Both the position numbers and the translations under genes were made by a program. From contig NZ_JBJHZY010000001.1 of assembly GCF_045310525.1 (NCBI RefSeq), positions 1 through 64,000 on the forward strand: a stretch of 64,000 nt of DNA. Direction: 5' to 3'. Source of the stretch: Clostridium_AT radicumherbarum. GTDB lineage: Bacteria; Bacillota; Clostridia; Clostridiales; Clostridiaceae. Shown piece after piece: positions 24,962 through 33,483 of the stretch. Numbering within the stretch: the first letter of the stretch is position 1; every line of letters starts with the position of its first letter. The notes beneath the pieces are model-generated. The model had not been told where the DNA came from. It made no database searches and worked only from the letters and a program-made list of their open reading frames with translations.

Positions 24962-25951
24962 TTGAATTTAGAGGTGATTAAAATAAATATTGAAATTAAA
25001 AAGCAAAGTGGAGTTCCTCTATATTTACAAGTTAAAAAACAAATAATGGACCAAATAAGAGATGGTTCTCTGAAAGTTGGTCATAAAATGCAAACTGAAA
25101 GAGAGCTTTCTGAAAATTTAAAGGTAAGCAGAAATACGGTTAGCATGGCTTATAAGGAGCTTGAACAAGAAGGCGTATTGAAGTCTTATCAAGGCAAGGG
25201 AACCTTTGTGGCTGAAGAAGCCAGACCATGGAAAGCTCAAGGCTTAAAAGATAAAATCATTAAACTTGTAGACCTAGGACTTGAAGAAGCTTTAGAGGTT
25301 GGCATGGATGTGGATGAGTTCTTGGAAATGGTAGTACAAAGAGTAGAAGAAAAAAAGGAACATATGAGCAAGATGACAGCTGTTTATGTGGAATGCAATA
25401 TTGAACAAGCTAGGATGTTTAGCCATCAGCTTAGTAAAGATACAAATATGAATATAATTCCACTAACTGTACCTGATTTAGCAAGAATGGAACCTGAGAC
25501 AAAAGAAACTGTAGAAAAGTCTCAAGTAATAATTGCCACCTTTAATCATGTTAATGAAGTAAAAGAGCTTACAAGAAATTTTCATAGAGAAGTGCTTGGA
25601 ATAGCAATTAAGCCGGATTTAGGGACAATAGTTAAAATAGCAAGATTTCCAGATGGCATAAAATTTGGTTTCCTATGTATATCTGAGGAATTTAAGTTTA
25701 AAATTCGCGGAGCTATTGAAGAATCAGGACTTGGGAATATAAATATAGTGTATTCAAATACTCAAAATGAGGAAGAACTAATAAATATAATAAATAATTC
25801 TGACGTACTAATCGTATCTCCAGGAAGATACAAGGATGTTGAAAAGTTTAATAAGGATAATAAAGAAATTATAAGATTTATATACACTTTAGATGATGGT
25901 TCAGTTAAGGCATTAAAATCAAAAATATTAGAAATAAATTATCAAAAATAA
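24962..25951 (+). CDS. GntR-family transcriptional regulator of the glutamate mutase locus
   Basis: Residues about 15-85 form a GntR winged helix (SGVPLYLQVKKQIMDQIRDG, then SRNTVSMAYKELEQEGVLKS and the YQGKGTFVA wing). The remaining about 230 residues are not one of the common FadR or UbiC-type domains that I can identify; the alternating strand/helix pattern could be a periplasmic-binding-like fold. It lies 14 nt before glmS in the same direction. Start choice is odd: TTG 24962 and GTG 24974 lack spaced ribosome binding sites, while GAGGTG at 24971-24976 is ideally spaced for an ATA codon at 24983. Confidence 0.85.
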   Translation: MNLEVIKINIEIKKQSGVPLYLQVKKQIMDQIRDGSLKVGHKMQTERELSENLKVSRNTVSMAYKELEQEGVLKSYQGKGTFVAEEARPWKAQGLKDKIIKLVDLGLEEALEVGMDVDEFLEMVVQRVEEKKEHMSKMTAVYVECNIEQARMFSHQLSKDTNMNIIPLTVPDLARMEPETKETVEKSQVIIATFNHVNEVKELTRNFHREVLGIAIKPDLGTIVKIARFPDGIKFGFLCISEEFKFKIRGAIEESGLGNINIVYSNTQNEEELINIINNSDVLIVSPGRYKDVEKFNKDNKEIIRFIYTLDDGSVKALKSKILEINYQK

Positions 25952-25965
25952 GGAAGGATGTCATT

Positions 25966-26370
25966 ATGAAAACAATAGTTCTTGGAGTTATAGGTTCAGA
26001 TTGCCACGCAGTAGGTAACAAAATATTAGATCATGCACTAACAGAAGCAGGCTACAATGTTATTAACATTGGAGTTTTATCACCACAAGAAGATTTTATA
26101 AATGCAGCTGTTGAAACAAGCGCAGACTTGATTCTTGTTTCTTCCCTTTATGGACATGGAGAAATTGACTGCAGAGGCTTAAGAGAAAAATGCGATGAGG
26201 CAGGCCTTAAAGGCATAAAACTATATGTAGGTGGAAATATAGTTGTAGGAAAACAAAATTGGGAAGATGTTTATAATAGATTTATGGCAATGGGCTTTGA
26301 TCGAGTATACCCACCAGGAACTTCTACTGAGACTGCTATTAGAGATTTAAGAGAAGACCTTGGAGAATAA
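25966..26370 (+). CDS. glmS: Glutamate mutase, cobalamin-binding sigma subunit
   Basis: Small subunit of the coenzyme B12-dependent mutase that converts L-glutamate to (2S,3S)-3-methylaspartate. The DxHxxG cobalamin motif is visible as SDCHAVG (Asp12, His14), followed by SLYGHGEIDC and the LYVGGNIVVGKQNW loop. The 134 residues match the known subunit (also called MutS or component S). It should not be confused with the DNA repair protein MutS. GGAAGGATG precedes the ATG. An 85-94 nt spacer separates it from glmL. Confidence 0.97.
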   Translation: MKTIVLGVIGSDCHAVGNKILDHALTEAGYNVINIGVLSPQEDFINAAVETSADLILVSSLYGHGEIDCRGLREKCDEAGLKGIKLYVGGNIVVGKQNWEDVYNRFMAMGFDRVYPPGTSTETAIRDLREDLGE

Positions 26371-26464
26371 TAATTAATAATGAAGCTTAGTAACTTATAT
26401 ACAATATATAATTAAGAATTTTAAGCATTAAACTTGTTTAAATCTTAATTTAGGAGTGGTAGAG

Positions 26465-27856
26465 TTGAAGGCATATTTGCTTATTGATTTTGGGAGTACT
26501 TATACAAAACTTACTGCAGTTGATATTGAAAATGAAGAAATTTTAGCAACAGCAAAGGATATTACAACTGTTGAAAGTGATATAATGCTTGGCTTTAATA
26601 AAGCCTATGAAAGGTTAATGGAAGAACTTAAAGGTAAGGAAATTAACTTTGTTAAAAAGCTGGCTTGCTCTTCTGCAGCAGGTGGACTTAAGATGGTAGC
26701 AGTTGGGCTTGTACCAGAACTTACAGCAGAAGCAGCTAAAAGAGCTGCATTAGGAGCTGGTGCCAGAGTATTAAAAGTTTACAGTTATGAGCTTACTACA
26801 AAGGAAATAAATGAAATAAAGAATTCGAATTTAGATATTCTTCTATTAGCAGGGGGCACAGATGGAGGCAATAAGGAATGTATAATTCACAATGCTAAAG
26901 CCATTGCAGAGGCAGGAATAAAGCTTCCTATAGTTGCAGCAGGCAACAAAGTTGCCACTGACGAAATAGAAGAAATTTTCAATAGCAATTCAGTTTTTTA
27001 CAGAACTACTGAAAATGTTATGCCAAGGCTAAATGAATTAAATGTAGAACCTGCAAGAGAAGAAATACGTAAAATTTTTATGGAAAAGATTATAGAAGCA
27101 AAAGGCATGAAAAAAGCTGAGAGCTTTATAAGCGGCATTTTAATGCCTACTCCAGCAGCTGTATTGAAAGCTGCTAGGGTGCTTAGTGAAGGCAGCGATA
27201 AGGAAGAAGGTATTGGTGACTTAGTAGTTGTAGATATAGGTGGAGCCACTACAGATATTCATTCTATTGCAGATGGAGAACCTACTAAGCCGGGAGTTAC
27301 CTTAAGAGGTTTAGAGGAACCCTTTGCTAAAAGAACAGTTGAAGGGGACTTAGGCATGAGATATTCAGCTCTGTCCTTATGGGAAGCCTCGGGAACGAGA
27401 AAACTTCAGCAATATCTTCAAGATAAAAGCATTAATGTAGAAGAAAACTGTAAATTTAGATCAGAGAATATAAAAATGGTTCCCAGCACGGAAGAAGAAA
27501 TTAAATTTGATGAAGCTATGGCAAAGGTAGCAACTGATTTAGCTATGGAAAGACATGTAGGAGTTATTGAAAGTGTTTATACCCCTATGGGTGTTATTTA
27601 TTCACAGGTTGGCAAGGATTTAATGCAAACTAAGTATTTCATTGGAACTGGAGGAGTACTTGTTCACAGCAATAATCCAGGTGAAATATTAAAGGCAGGA
27701 ACCTTTAATATAAATAGTCCTACTTACTTGAAACCACAAAATCCAGGTTATTTAATAGATAAAACTTATATACTGTCTGCTATGGGACTTTTAGCAGAGG
27801 ATTATCCAGATATGGCAGTTAGAATCATGAAAAAATATTTAGTCAAATTATCCTAA
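26465..27856 (+). CDS. glmL: Glutamate mutase-associated ATPase-like protein GlmL (MutL)
   Basis: Third gene always found between the two mutase subunit genes in C. tetanomorphum and C. cochlearium. It belongs to the sugar kinase/Hsp70/actin superfamily; phosphate-binding loops are seen at LLIDFGSTYTKLTAVD near the N-terminus and VVDIGGATTDIHSI in the middle. A chaperone or reactivation role for the mutase has been proposed. TTG 26465 is preferred (AGGAG at 26452-26456), giving 463 residues; GTG 26456 overlaps the ribosome binding site. Confidence 0.93.
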   Translation: MKAYLLIDFGSTYTKLTAVDIENEEILATAKDITTVESDIMLGFNKAYERLMEELKGKEINFVKKLACSSAAGGLKMVAVGLVPELTAEAAKRAALGAGARVLKVYSYELTTKEINEIKNSNLDILLLAGGTDGGNKECIIHNAKAIAEAGIKLPIVAAGNKVATDEIEEIFNSNSVFYRTTENVMPRLNELNVEPAREEIRKIFMEKIIEAKGMKKAESFISGILMPTPAAVLKAARVLSEGSDKEEGIGDLVVVDIGGATTDIHSIADGEPTKPGVTLRGLEEPFAKRTVEGDLGMRYSALSLWEASGTRKLQQYLQDKSINVEENCKFRSENIKMVPSTEEEIKFDEAMAKVATDLAMERHVGVIESVYTPMGVIYSQVGKDLMQTKYFIGTGGVLVHSNNPGEILKAGTFNINSPTYLKPQNPGYLIDKTYILSAMGLLAEDYPDMAVRIMKKYLVKLS

Positions 27857-27873
27857 TGTAGGGGGAAAAAAAC

Positions 27874-29328
27874 ATGGAATTAAAAAATAAGAAATGGACA
27901 GAAGAACAATTTTTTACTACAAGAGAAGAAGTCTTAAATCAATGGAAAACAGGTAAGGATGTAGATTTAAATAAGGCAGTAGATTTTTTAAAGTCAGTTC
28001 CAGAACACAAAAACTTTTCTGCTAAATTAAGAAAAGCTAAAGAAGCAGGAATAACCTTAGCGCAGCCAAGAGCTGGAGTTGCATTAATTGATGAGCATAT
28101 TGAGCTTTTAACATACCTTCAGGATGTTGGAGAGGCTGATTTATTACCTTCTACAATAGACAGCTATACAAGACAAAATAGATATGATGAGTGTGAAATT
28201 GGAATAAAAGAAAGTTTAGCAGCTGGACGTTCTCTTTTAAATGGTTTTCCTGGAGTTAATCATGGAGTTGAAGGCTGCAAAAGAATATATGAGGCAGTAA
28301 ACCTACCACTTCAGGCGAGACATGGTACTCCTGATGCAAGACTTTTATCTGAAATAATTCATGCAGCTGGCTGGACTTCAAATGAAGGTGGCGGTATATC
28401 CTATAATATACCTTATGCTAAAAATGTAAGTATTGAAAAGACTTTATTAGATTGGCAGTATTGCGATAGATTAGTTGGTTTTTATGAAGAGCAGGGAATT
28501 TCTATAAACAGAGAACCCTTTGGACCTTTAACAGGAACCTTAGTACCACCAAGTACTTCAAATGCAGTAGCAATAATAGAAGCACTACTTGCTGCAGAGC
28601 AGGGAGTAAAGAATGTAACTGTTGGTTATGGTATGTGTGGAAACTTGATTCAAGACGTAGCTGCAATGAGAGCTCTTGAAGAACAAACAAATGAGTATCT
28701 AAAGAAATGCGGCTACAATGATGTATTTGTTACTACAGTATTCCATCAATGGATGGGAGGCTTCCCGGTAGATGAAGCTAAGGCCTTTGGATTAATTTCC
28801 TTAGGAGCAGCAACAGCAGCACTTGCAGGAGCAACAAAGGTTATAGTAAAGACTCCTCATGAAGCAATAGGAATTCCAACTAAGGAAGCTAATGGACAGG
28901 GAATTAGAGCTACAAAAATGGCTTTAAACCTTCTTACTGGTCAAAGATTACCACTTTCAAAGGAATTAGAAACTGAAATAGCTATTATTAAAGCAGAAAC
29001 TAAATGCATGCTTGACAAGGTATATGAAGTAGGTAATGGAGATTTAGCTATAGGAACTGTTAAGGCCTTTGCTAATGGAGTTATTGATATTCCATTTGCA
29101 CCAAGTAAGTATAATGCAGGAAAGATGATGCCTGCAAGAGACAACAATGGTGCAGTTAGATATCTTCAATTTGGTAATATTCCATTATCAGAGGAATTAA
29201 AAGCTTACAATAAGAAGAAACTAGAAGAAAGAGCTAAGTTTGAAGGAAGAGGAATAAGCTTCCAAATGAGCATAGATGATATCTTTGCTGTTGGTAAGGG
29301 AGTACTTATTGGAAGACCTGAGAAATAA
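27874..29328 (+). CDS. glmE: Glutamate mutase, catalytic epsilon subunit
   Basis: A 484-residue TIM-barrel subunit that binds glutamate and, with GlmS, adenosylcobalamin. Family features include NGFPGVNHGVEGCKRIYEA, LPLQARHGTPDARLL with the substrate-binding arginine, and EGGGISYNIPY. The length equals characterised clostridial MutE/GlmE. TAGGGGGAAA precedes the ATG, 17 nt after glmL. Confidence 0.97.
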   Translation: MELKNKKWTEEQFFTTREEVLNQWKTGKDVDLNKAVDFLKSVPEHKNFSAKLRKAKEAGITLAQPRAGVALIDEHIELLTYLQDVGEADLLPSTIDSYTRQNRYDECEIGIKESLAAGRSLLNGFPGVNHGVEGCKRIYEAVNLPLQARHGTPDARLLSEIIHAAGWTSNEGGGISYNIPYAKNVSIEKTLLDWQYCDRLVGFYEEQGISINREPFGPLTGTLVPPSTSNAVAIIEALLAAEQGVKNVTVGYGMCGNLIQDVAAMRALEEQTNEYLKKCGYNDVFVTTVFHQWMGGFPVDEAKAFGLISLGAATAALAGATKVIVKTPHEAIGIPTKEANGQGIRATKMALNLLTGQRLPLSKELETEIAIIKAETKCMLDKVYEVGNGDLAIGTVKAFANGVIDIPFAPSKYNAGKMMPARDNNGAVRYLQFGNIPLSEELKAYNKKKLEERAKFEGRGISFQMSIDDIFAVGKGVLIGRPEK

Positions 29329-29366
29329 TTAAAGATAAAAGTTTATTGTTAAAGATGAAAAATCAG

Positions 29367-29396
29367 GCTTGAAAATTCCTAGTGGAATTTTCAAGC
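29367..29396 (+). other. Perfect 13-bp hairpin between glmE and mal
   Basis: gcttgaaaattcc (29367-29379), loop tagt, ggaattttcaagc (29384-29396). No T-run follows (actatatatt). It lies in the 99-nt spacer between two consecutive pathway genes, so it could protect or cut the mRNA or partly attenuate transcription (inference). Confidence 0.75.
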
Positions 29397-29427
29397 ACTA
29401 TATATTAAACGAAAGAAGGTTTTTTAC

Positions 29428-30675
29428 ATGAAAATTGTTGATGTTGTTTGTTCTGGTGGAAGAACTGGATTTTATTTTGATGACCAAAGAGCAATAAAAA
29501 AGGGAGCTAAGCATGATGGCTTTACCTATGTTGGTGAACCTGTAACAGAAGGCTTTAAGGCTGTTAGAGTGGCTGGAGAATCAATTTCTGTTATGCTTAT
29601 TTTAGAAGATGGTCAGGTAGCTTATGGAGACTGTGCTGCAGTACAATATTCAGGAGCAGGCGGAAGAGATCCATTATTTTTAGCAGGAGATTTTATACCA
29701 GTTATAGAAAAGGAAATAGCACCTAAGTTAATTGGAAGAGAACTAAATAGCTTCAAGGAACTAGCTGAAGAATTTGACCATATGACTATTAACGGAAAAA
29801 GACTTCATACTGCTATAAGATATGGTATAACTCAAGCAATTCTTGATGCAACTTCTAAAGCAAAGAAAGTTACAATGGCAGAAGTTGTTAGAGATGAATA
29901 TAACACTGGAGTAGATATAAAGAGAATTCCAATATTTACTCAATCTGGTGATGATAGATATGATAACGCAGACAAAATGATAATTAAAAATGCAGACGTT
30001 ATGCCTCATGCCTTAATCAACCATGTTGAAGATAAATTAGGCTTAAAGGGAGAAAAACTTCTTGCTTATGTAAGCTGGCTAAGAGATAGAGTATTAAAAC
30101 TAAGAACTAGTGAAAGCTATCTTCCTGTATTCCATATTGATGTTTATGGAACAATAGGTGTTGCCTTTAATAACGATATTAAAGCTATGGCAGATTATTT
30201 AAAGACATTAGAAGAAGCTGCAAAGCCATTCCATTTAAGAATTGAAGGACCAATGGATGTTGAGCACAGAGAAAGACAAATGGAAGCTTTAAGAGATTTA
30301 ACAGCAGAGCTAGATAATAGAGGAATAAAGGTAGAATTAGTTGCAGATGAATGGTGCAATACCTATGAAGATGTTGTATTCTTTGCTGACAATAAGGCAG
30401 GACACATGCTTCAAATAAAAACTCCAGATTTAGGCGGAGTAAATAATATCATAGAATCAATTTTATACTGCAAAAATCATGGAGTAGGTGCTTACTGCGG
30501 AGGAACTTGCAACGAAACTAACAGATCTGCAGAAGTTACAACTAATATAGCTATTGGCTGTGGTGCTGATCAATGTCTAGCAAAACCAGGAATGGGCGTT
30601 GATGAGGGGTACATGATTGTAAATAATGAGATGAATAGAGTTGTAGCTCTTGTTAATAGAAGAAAAAACAAATAA
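29428..30675 (+). CDS. mal: Methylaspartate ammonia-lyase
   Basis: Removes ammonia from 3-methylaspartate to give mesaconate. It is an enolase-superfamily enzyme needing Mg2+ and K+. The 415 residues align directly with the C. tetanomorphum enzyme: His194 (in MPHALINH) and the general base Lys331 (in QIKTPDLGG) fall at exactly the known positions. Metal ligands are in FHIDVYG, IEGP and VADEWCN. AAAGAAGG precedes the ATG. Confidence 0.97.
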   Translation: MKIVDVVCSGGRTGFYFDDQRAIKKGAKHDGFTYVGEPVTEGFKAVRVAGESISVMLILEDGQVAYGDCAAVQYSGAGGRDPLFLAGDFIPVIEKEIAPKLIGRELNSFKELAEEFDHMTINGKRLHTAIRYGITQAILDATSKAKKVTMAEVVRDEYNTGVDIKRIPIFTQSGDDRYDNADKMIIKNADVMPHALINHVEDKLGLKGEKLLAYVSWLRDRVLKLRTSESYLPVFHIDVYGTIGVAFNNDIKAMADYLKTLEEAAKPFHLRIEGPMDVEHRERQMEALRDLTAELDNRGIKVELVADEWCNTYEDVVFFADNKAGHMLQIKTPDLGGVNNIIESILYCKNHGVGAYCGGTCNETNRSAEVTTNIAIGCGADQCLAKPGMGVDEGYMIVNNEMNRVVALVNRRKNK

Positions 30676-30749
30676 CTGAATTAATAATATAGAAGATCCC
30701 TTAGGGGATTTTCTTATAATAAAATATTTATCAGGTAAAACGGAAGAAT

Positions 30750-30822
30750 CACTGAAAACACTGAAACAGATATTAAGATAATGACTTTTCTGTGTCTTCA
30801 GTGTCTTTTGTTTATTTTGTTT
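30750..30822 (+). terminator. Terminator region between mal and the mesaconase genes
   Basis: cactgaaaacactgaa (30750-30765) can pair with ttctgtgtcttcagtg (30788-30803) over 16 positions with two mismatches, followed by a T-rich tract (tcttttgtttattttgttt). A smaller 10-bp stem agaagatccc/gggattttct lies before it at 30691-30714. It divides the locus into two transcription units or sets partial read-through. I see no convincing promoter between it and the next gene. Confidence 0.7.
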
Positions 30823-30860
30823 CAAAATTTTATGTTAATATTTTAGAGAGGAGATTAATT

Positions 30861-31703
30861 ATGAGAGAAATACATGTTTCAGAAATAATTAAGGCCATTA
30901 GAAAGCTTTGTATAGATGCTAATTATTATTTATCAGATGATATAAAAGAAAAATTAGAAGAGGCCCATAAACAGGAAGATTGGAATATAGCAAAAGATAT
31001 TTTAGGAAAAATTTTAACAAATGCAGGTATAGCAAAAAGAGAGAATATGCCAATGTGTCAAGATACAGGAATGACCTGTGTTTTTATTGACTTAGGTCAA
31101 GAAGTTCATATAGTTGGCGGCAACCTTGAAGATGCAATAAATGAAGGTGTAAGAGAAGGTTATGATGAGGGCTTTTTAAGAAAGTCCGTAGTTAAAGACC
31201 CATTAAATAGAGTTAATACTGGAGATAACACTCCTGCAGTCATTCATTATAATATTGTGCCAGGAGATAAGCTTCATATCACAGTTTCTCCAAAGGGCTT
31301 TGGCTCAGAAAATATGAGCAAGCTTAAGATGTTAAAGCCAGCTGATGGAATTGAAGGAGTTAAAGCATTTGTACTTCAGACAGTTAAGGAAGCAGGCCCA
31401 AATCCTTGCCCGCCAATTATTGTAGGTGTAGGCATTGGAGGTACCTTTGAAAAGGCCGCTGCTATAGCTAAAAGATCATTACTTAGACCTGTAACACAGA
31501 GAAATAGTGATCCATTTTATGCTGCCCTTGAAGAAGAACTTCTTCAAAAGGTCAATGCTTTAGGAATAGGGCCTCAAGGCTTTGGTGGAAGAACAACGGC
31601 ATTATGCGTAAATATAGAAACCTATCCTACTCATATAGCAGGTCTTCCTGTTGCAGTTAATATTAGCTGCCATGCTACAAGACATGCTGAAATAGAACTT
31701 TAA
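30861..31703 (+). CDS. Mesaconase/fumarase (class I) alpha subunit
   Basis: Iron-sulfur hydro-lyase subunit of 280 residues. Cluster cysteines are likely those in MPMCQDTGMT, GPNPCPPIIVG and ISCHATRHAE. Class I fumarases of this two-subunit type hydrate fumarate and often mesaconate. Placed between mal and the citramalate lyase genes, the job here should be mesaconate to (S)-citramalate. A frame open from 30792 is not family-like, and GAGAGGAG fits ATG 30861. Confidence 0.92.
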   Translation: MREIHVSEIIKAIRKLCIDANYYLSDDIKEKLEEAHKQEDWNIAKDILGKILTNAGIAKRENMPMCQDTGMTCVFIDLGQEVHIVGGNLEDAINEGVREGYDEGFLRKSVVKDPLNRVNTGDNTPAVIHYNIVPGDKLHITVSPKGFGSENMSKLKMLKPADGIEGVKAFVLQTVKEAGPNPCPPIIVGVGIGGTFEKAAAIAKRSLLRPVTQRNSDPFYAALEEELLQKVNALGIGPQGFGGRTTALCVNIETYPTHIAGLPVAVNISCHATRHAEIEL

Positions 31704-31720
31704 TAACGGGGGTAAAAGCT

Positions 31721-32281
31721 ATGGAAAAGAGAATTACAACTCCACTTACTAAGGAAAAGGTAAAAGAATTAAGGGCTGGAGATACTGTACTTATTACTGG
31801 TACTATCTATACTGCCAGAGATGCAGCTCATAAAAGACTAGTTGAGCTTATAGATAAGGGAGAAAAACTTCCAATGAATGTAGAAGATTCTATTATTTAT
31901 TATGTGGGGCCAACTCCTGCAAAACCAGGGCAGGCAATAGGTTCTGCAGGACCTACAACAAGCTATAGAATGGATTCATATTCACCTAAGCTTATAGAGC
32001 TTGGCTTAAGAGGAATGATAGGCAAGGGTTTAAGAGGACCTGAAGTTATTGAAGCTATAAAAAAACATACTGGAGTCTATTTTGGTGCCATTGGTGGAGC
32101 AGCTGCACTTATAGGTAAATCAGTTAAAAAGGCTGAGGTAATAGCTTACGAAGACTTAGGAGCAGAGGCAATAAGAAAACTTGAAGTTGTGGATTTCCCT
32201 GTAGTTGTAGTTATAGACTGTGTAGGAAACAATCTTTATGAAATTGGACAGAAGAATTATTTAGATTCAGTAAATAAATAA
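31721..32281 (+). CDS. Mesaconase/fumarase (class I) beta subunit
   Basis: The 186-residue C-terminal half of class I fumarase as a separate chain. It shows LRAGDTVLITGTIYTARDAAHKR-type sequence, VGPTPAKPGQAIGSAGPTTS for substrate binding and GAIGGAAALIGKSVKK. It pairs with the preceding gene, 17 nt upstream. Family members are also labelled TtdB (tartrate dehydratase), but the pathway context favours mesaconase. Confidence 0.92.
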   Translation: MEKRITTPLTKEKVKELRAGDTVLITGTIYTARDAAHKRLVELIDKGEKLPMNVEDSIIYYVGPTPAKPGQAIGSAGPTTSYRMDSYSPKLIELGLRGMIGKGLRGPEVIEAIKKHTGVYFGAIGGAAALIGKSVKKAEVIAYEDLGAEAIRKLEVVDFPVVVVIDCVGNNLYEIGQKNYLDSVNK

Positions 32282-32328
32282 CATTTTTAAAGAATGAAGA
32301 ATTTTTTATTTACAAAGGCGGTGAAGGT

Positions 32329-32592
32329 ATGAATATAACTAGAGTAGCTAAGGCAGGTACACTAGAATCAAATGACATATTAATAATGGTTATGCCAAAT
32401 GATAAGGGCGGAATTGAACTTGAGCTTGAAAGTATAGTAATTAAGCAATTTGGCGAACAAATTAAAAAGGTCATTATAGATAAAGTAAATGAGATGAAGG
32501 TTAAGGACATTTCTATAAAGGCTCAGGATAAAGGAGCTTTGGATTATACAATTGCAGCAAGGGTAGAAACTGCAATTAAAAGGGCGGTGTAA
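32329..32592 (+). CDS. citD: Citramalate lyase acyl carrier protein (gamma subunit)
   Basis: An 87-residue acyl carrier protein of the citrate/citramalate lyase family. Ser14 in AKAGTLESNDILI is the expected attachment site of the phosphoribosyl-dephospho-CoA prosthetic group. The acetyl group stays on this arm during each turnover. The genes for making and attaching the group (citX, citG) are not in the window. Spacing to citE is 4 nt. Confidence 0.94.
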   Translation: MNITRVAKAGTLESNDILIMVMPNDKGGIELELESIVIKQFGEQIKKVIIDKVNEMKVKDISIKAQDKGALDYTIAARVETAIKRAV

Positions 32593-32596
32593 TAAA

Positions 32597-33469
32597 ATGA
32601 AAAAGTTAAGAAGAACAATGCTTTTTATGCCTGGTAATAATCCTGGAATGCTTCAAAATGCAGCAATATTAGGTGCTGATTCAATTATACTAGATTTAGA
32701 AGATGCTGTTAGTATTCCTGAAAAGGATAGTGCAAGAATCTTAGTAAGAGAGGCAATAAAAAATGTGGATTATTCTAAGGTTGAGGTAGTAGTAAGAGTA
32801 AATCCCTTAGATAATGAATTTGGAGCAGTGGATATAGACACCATAGCTAGAGTAAAACCTGAAACTATTATGGTTCCTAAGGCTGATGAGGAAGAAATAA
32901 AACTAGTCCATGAAATGCTTAATAAAATTGAAATGGAAGAAGGCTTTGAAGAAGGAAGCATTAAGTTAATTCCATTAGTTGAAACTGCCTTTGGACTTGA
33001 AAATGTATATAACATTATAAAGGCTTCAAAAAGAGTAACAGCAATTTTATTGGGTGGAGAAGATTTAACTGCTGATTTAGGAATAAAAAGAACTAAAGAG
33101 GGAGAAGAAATTTTTTACGCTAGAAACAAGGTGGCTACTGCTTGCAAGGCTTTAAAGGTGGATGCTATAGATACTCCTTTTACCGATACAAATGACTATG
33201 AGGGTTTAGAAAAAGATACTGCAAAGGCAAAGAGTCTTGGAATGACCGGGAAAGCTTCAATAAATCCAAGGCAGATTGATACAATTCATGCAGTGTTTGC
33301 ACCTACTGAAATGGAAATAAAACATGCCTTAAGGATTTTAGATGCAATGGAAGAGGCAAAGAAGGAAGGCAAAGGAGTTTTCTCGGTTGATGGGAAGATG
33401 GTGGATGCACCAGTTATTAATAGAGCAGTAACAACAGTAGAATTAGCAAAAAGACTTGCATTGATTTAA
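32597..33469 (+). CDS. citE: Citramalate lyase beta subunit
   Basis: The 290-residue TIM-barrel lyase subunit that splits citramalyl-ACP into acetyl-ACP and pyruvate. Family motifs: RRTMLFMPGNNPGML at the N-terminus, IILDLEDAV with the metal-binding Asp/Glu, and LLGGEDLTADLG. It cannot be separated from citrate lyase CitE by sequence alone; the methylaspartate genes upstream decide for citramalate. Confidence 0.93.
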   Translation: MKKLRRTMLFMPGNNPGMLQNAAILGADSIILDLEDAVSIPEKDSARILVREAIKNVDYSKVEVVVRVNPLDNEFGAVDIDTIARVKPETIMVPKADEEEIKLVHEMLNKIEMEEGFEEGSIKLIPLVETAFGLENVYNIIKASKRVTAILLGGEDLTADLGIKRTKEGEEIFYARNKVATACKALKVDAIDTPFTDTNDYEGLEKDTAKAKSLGMTGKASINPRQIDTIHAVFAPTEMEIKHALRILDAMEEAKKEGKGVFSVDGKMVDAPVINRAVTTVELAKRLALI

Positions 33470-33483
33470 AGGCGGGTGAAGAT

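Noticed and set aside
25900..26465. Cobalamin riboswitch before the B12-dependent mutase genes
   Set aside because: No B12-box-like sequence or long structured leader was found upstream of gntR, glmS or glmL.
25966..27856. DNA mismatch repair genes mutS/mutL
   Set aside because: The old names MutS and MutL also denote glutamate mutase parts. The sequences show a cobalamin motif and an actin/Hsp70-type ATPase fold, not repair proteins.
30792..30860. N-terminal extension of the mesaconase alpha subunit
   Set aside because: The extra residues are coded by the T-rich terminator region and match no family member; a good ribosome binding site precedes ATG 30861.
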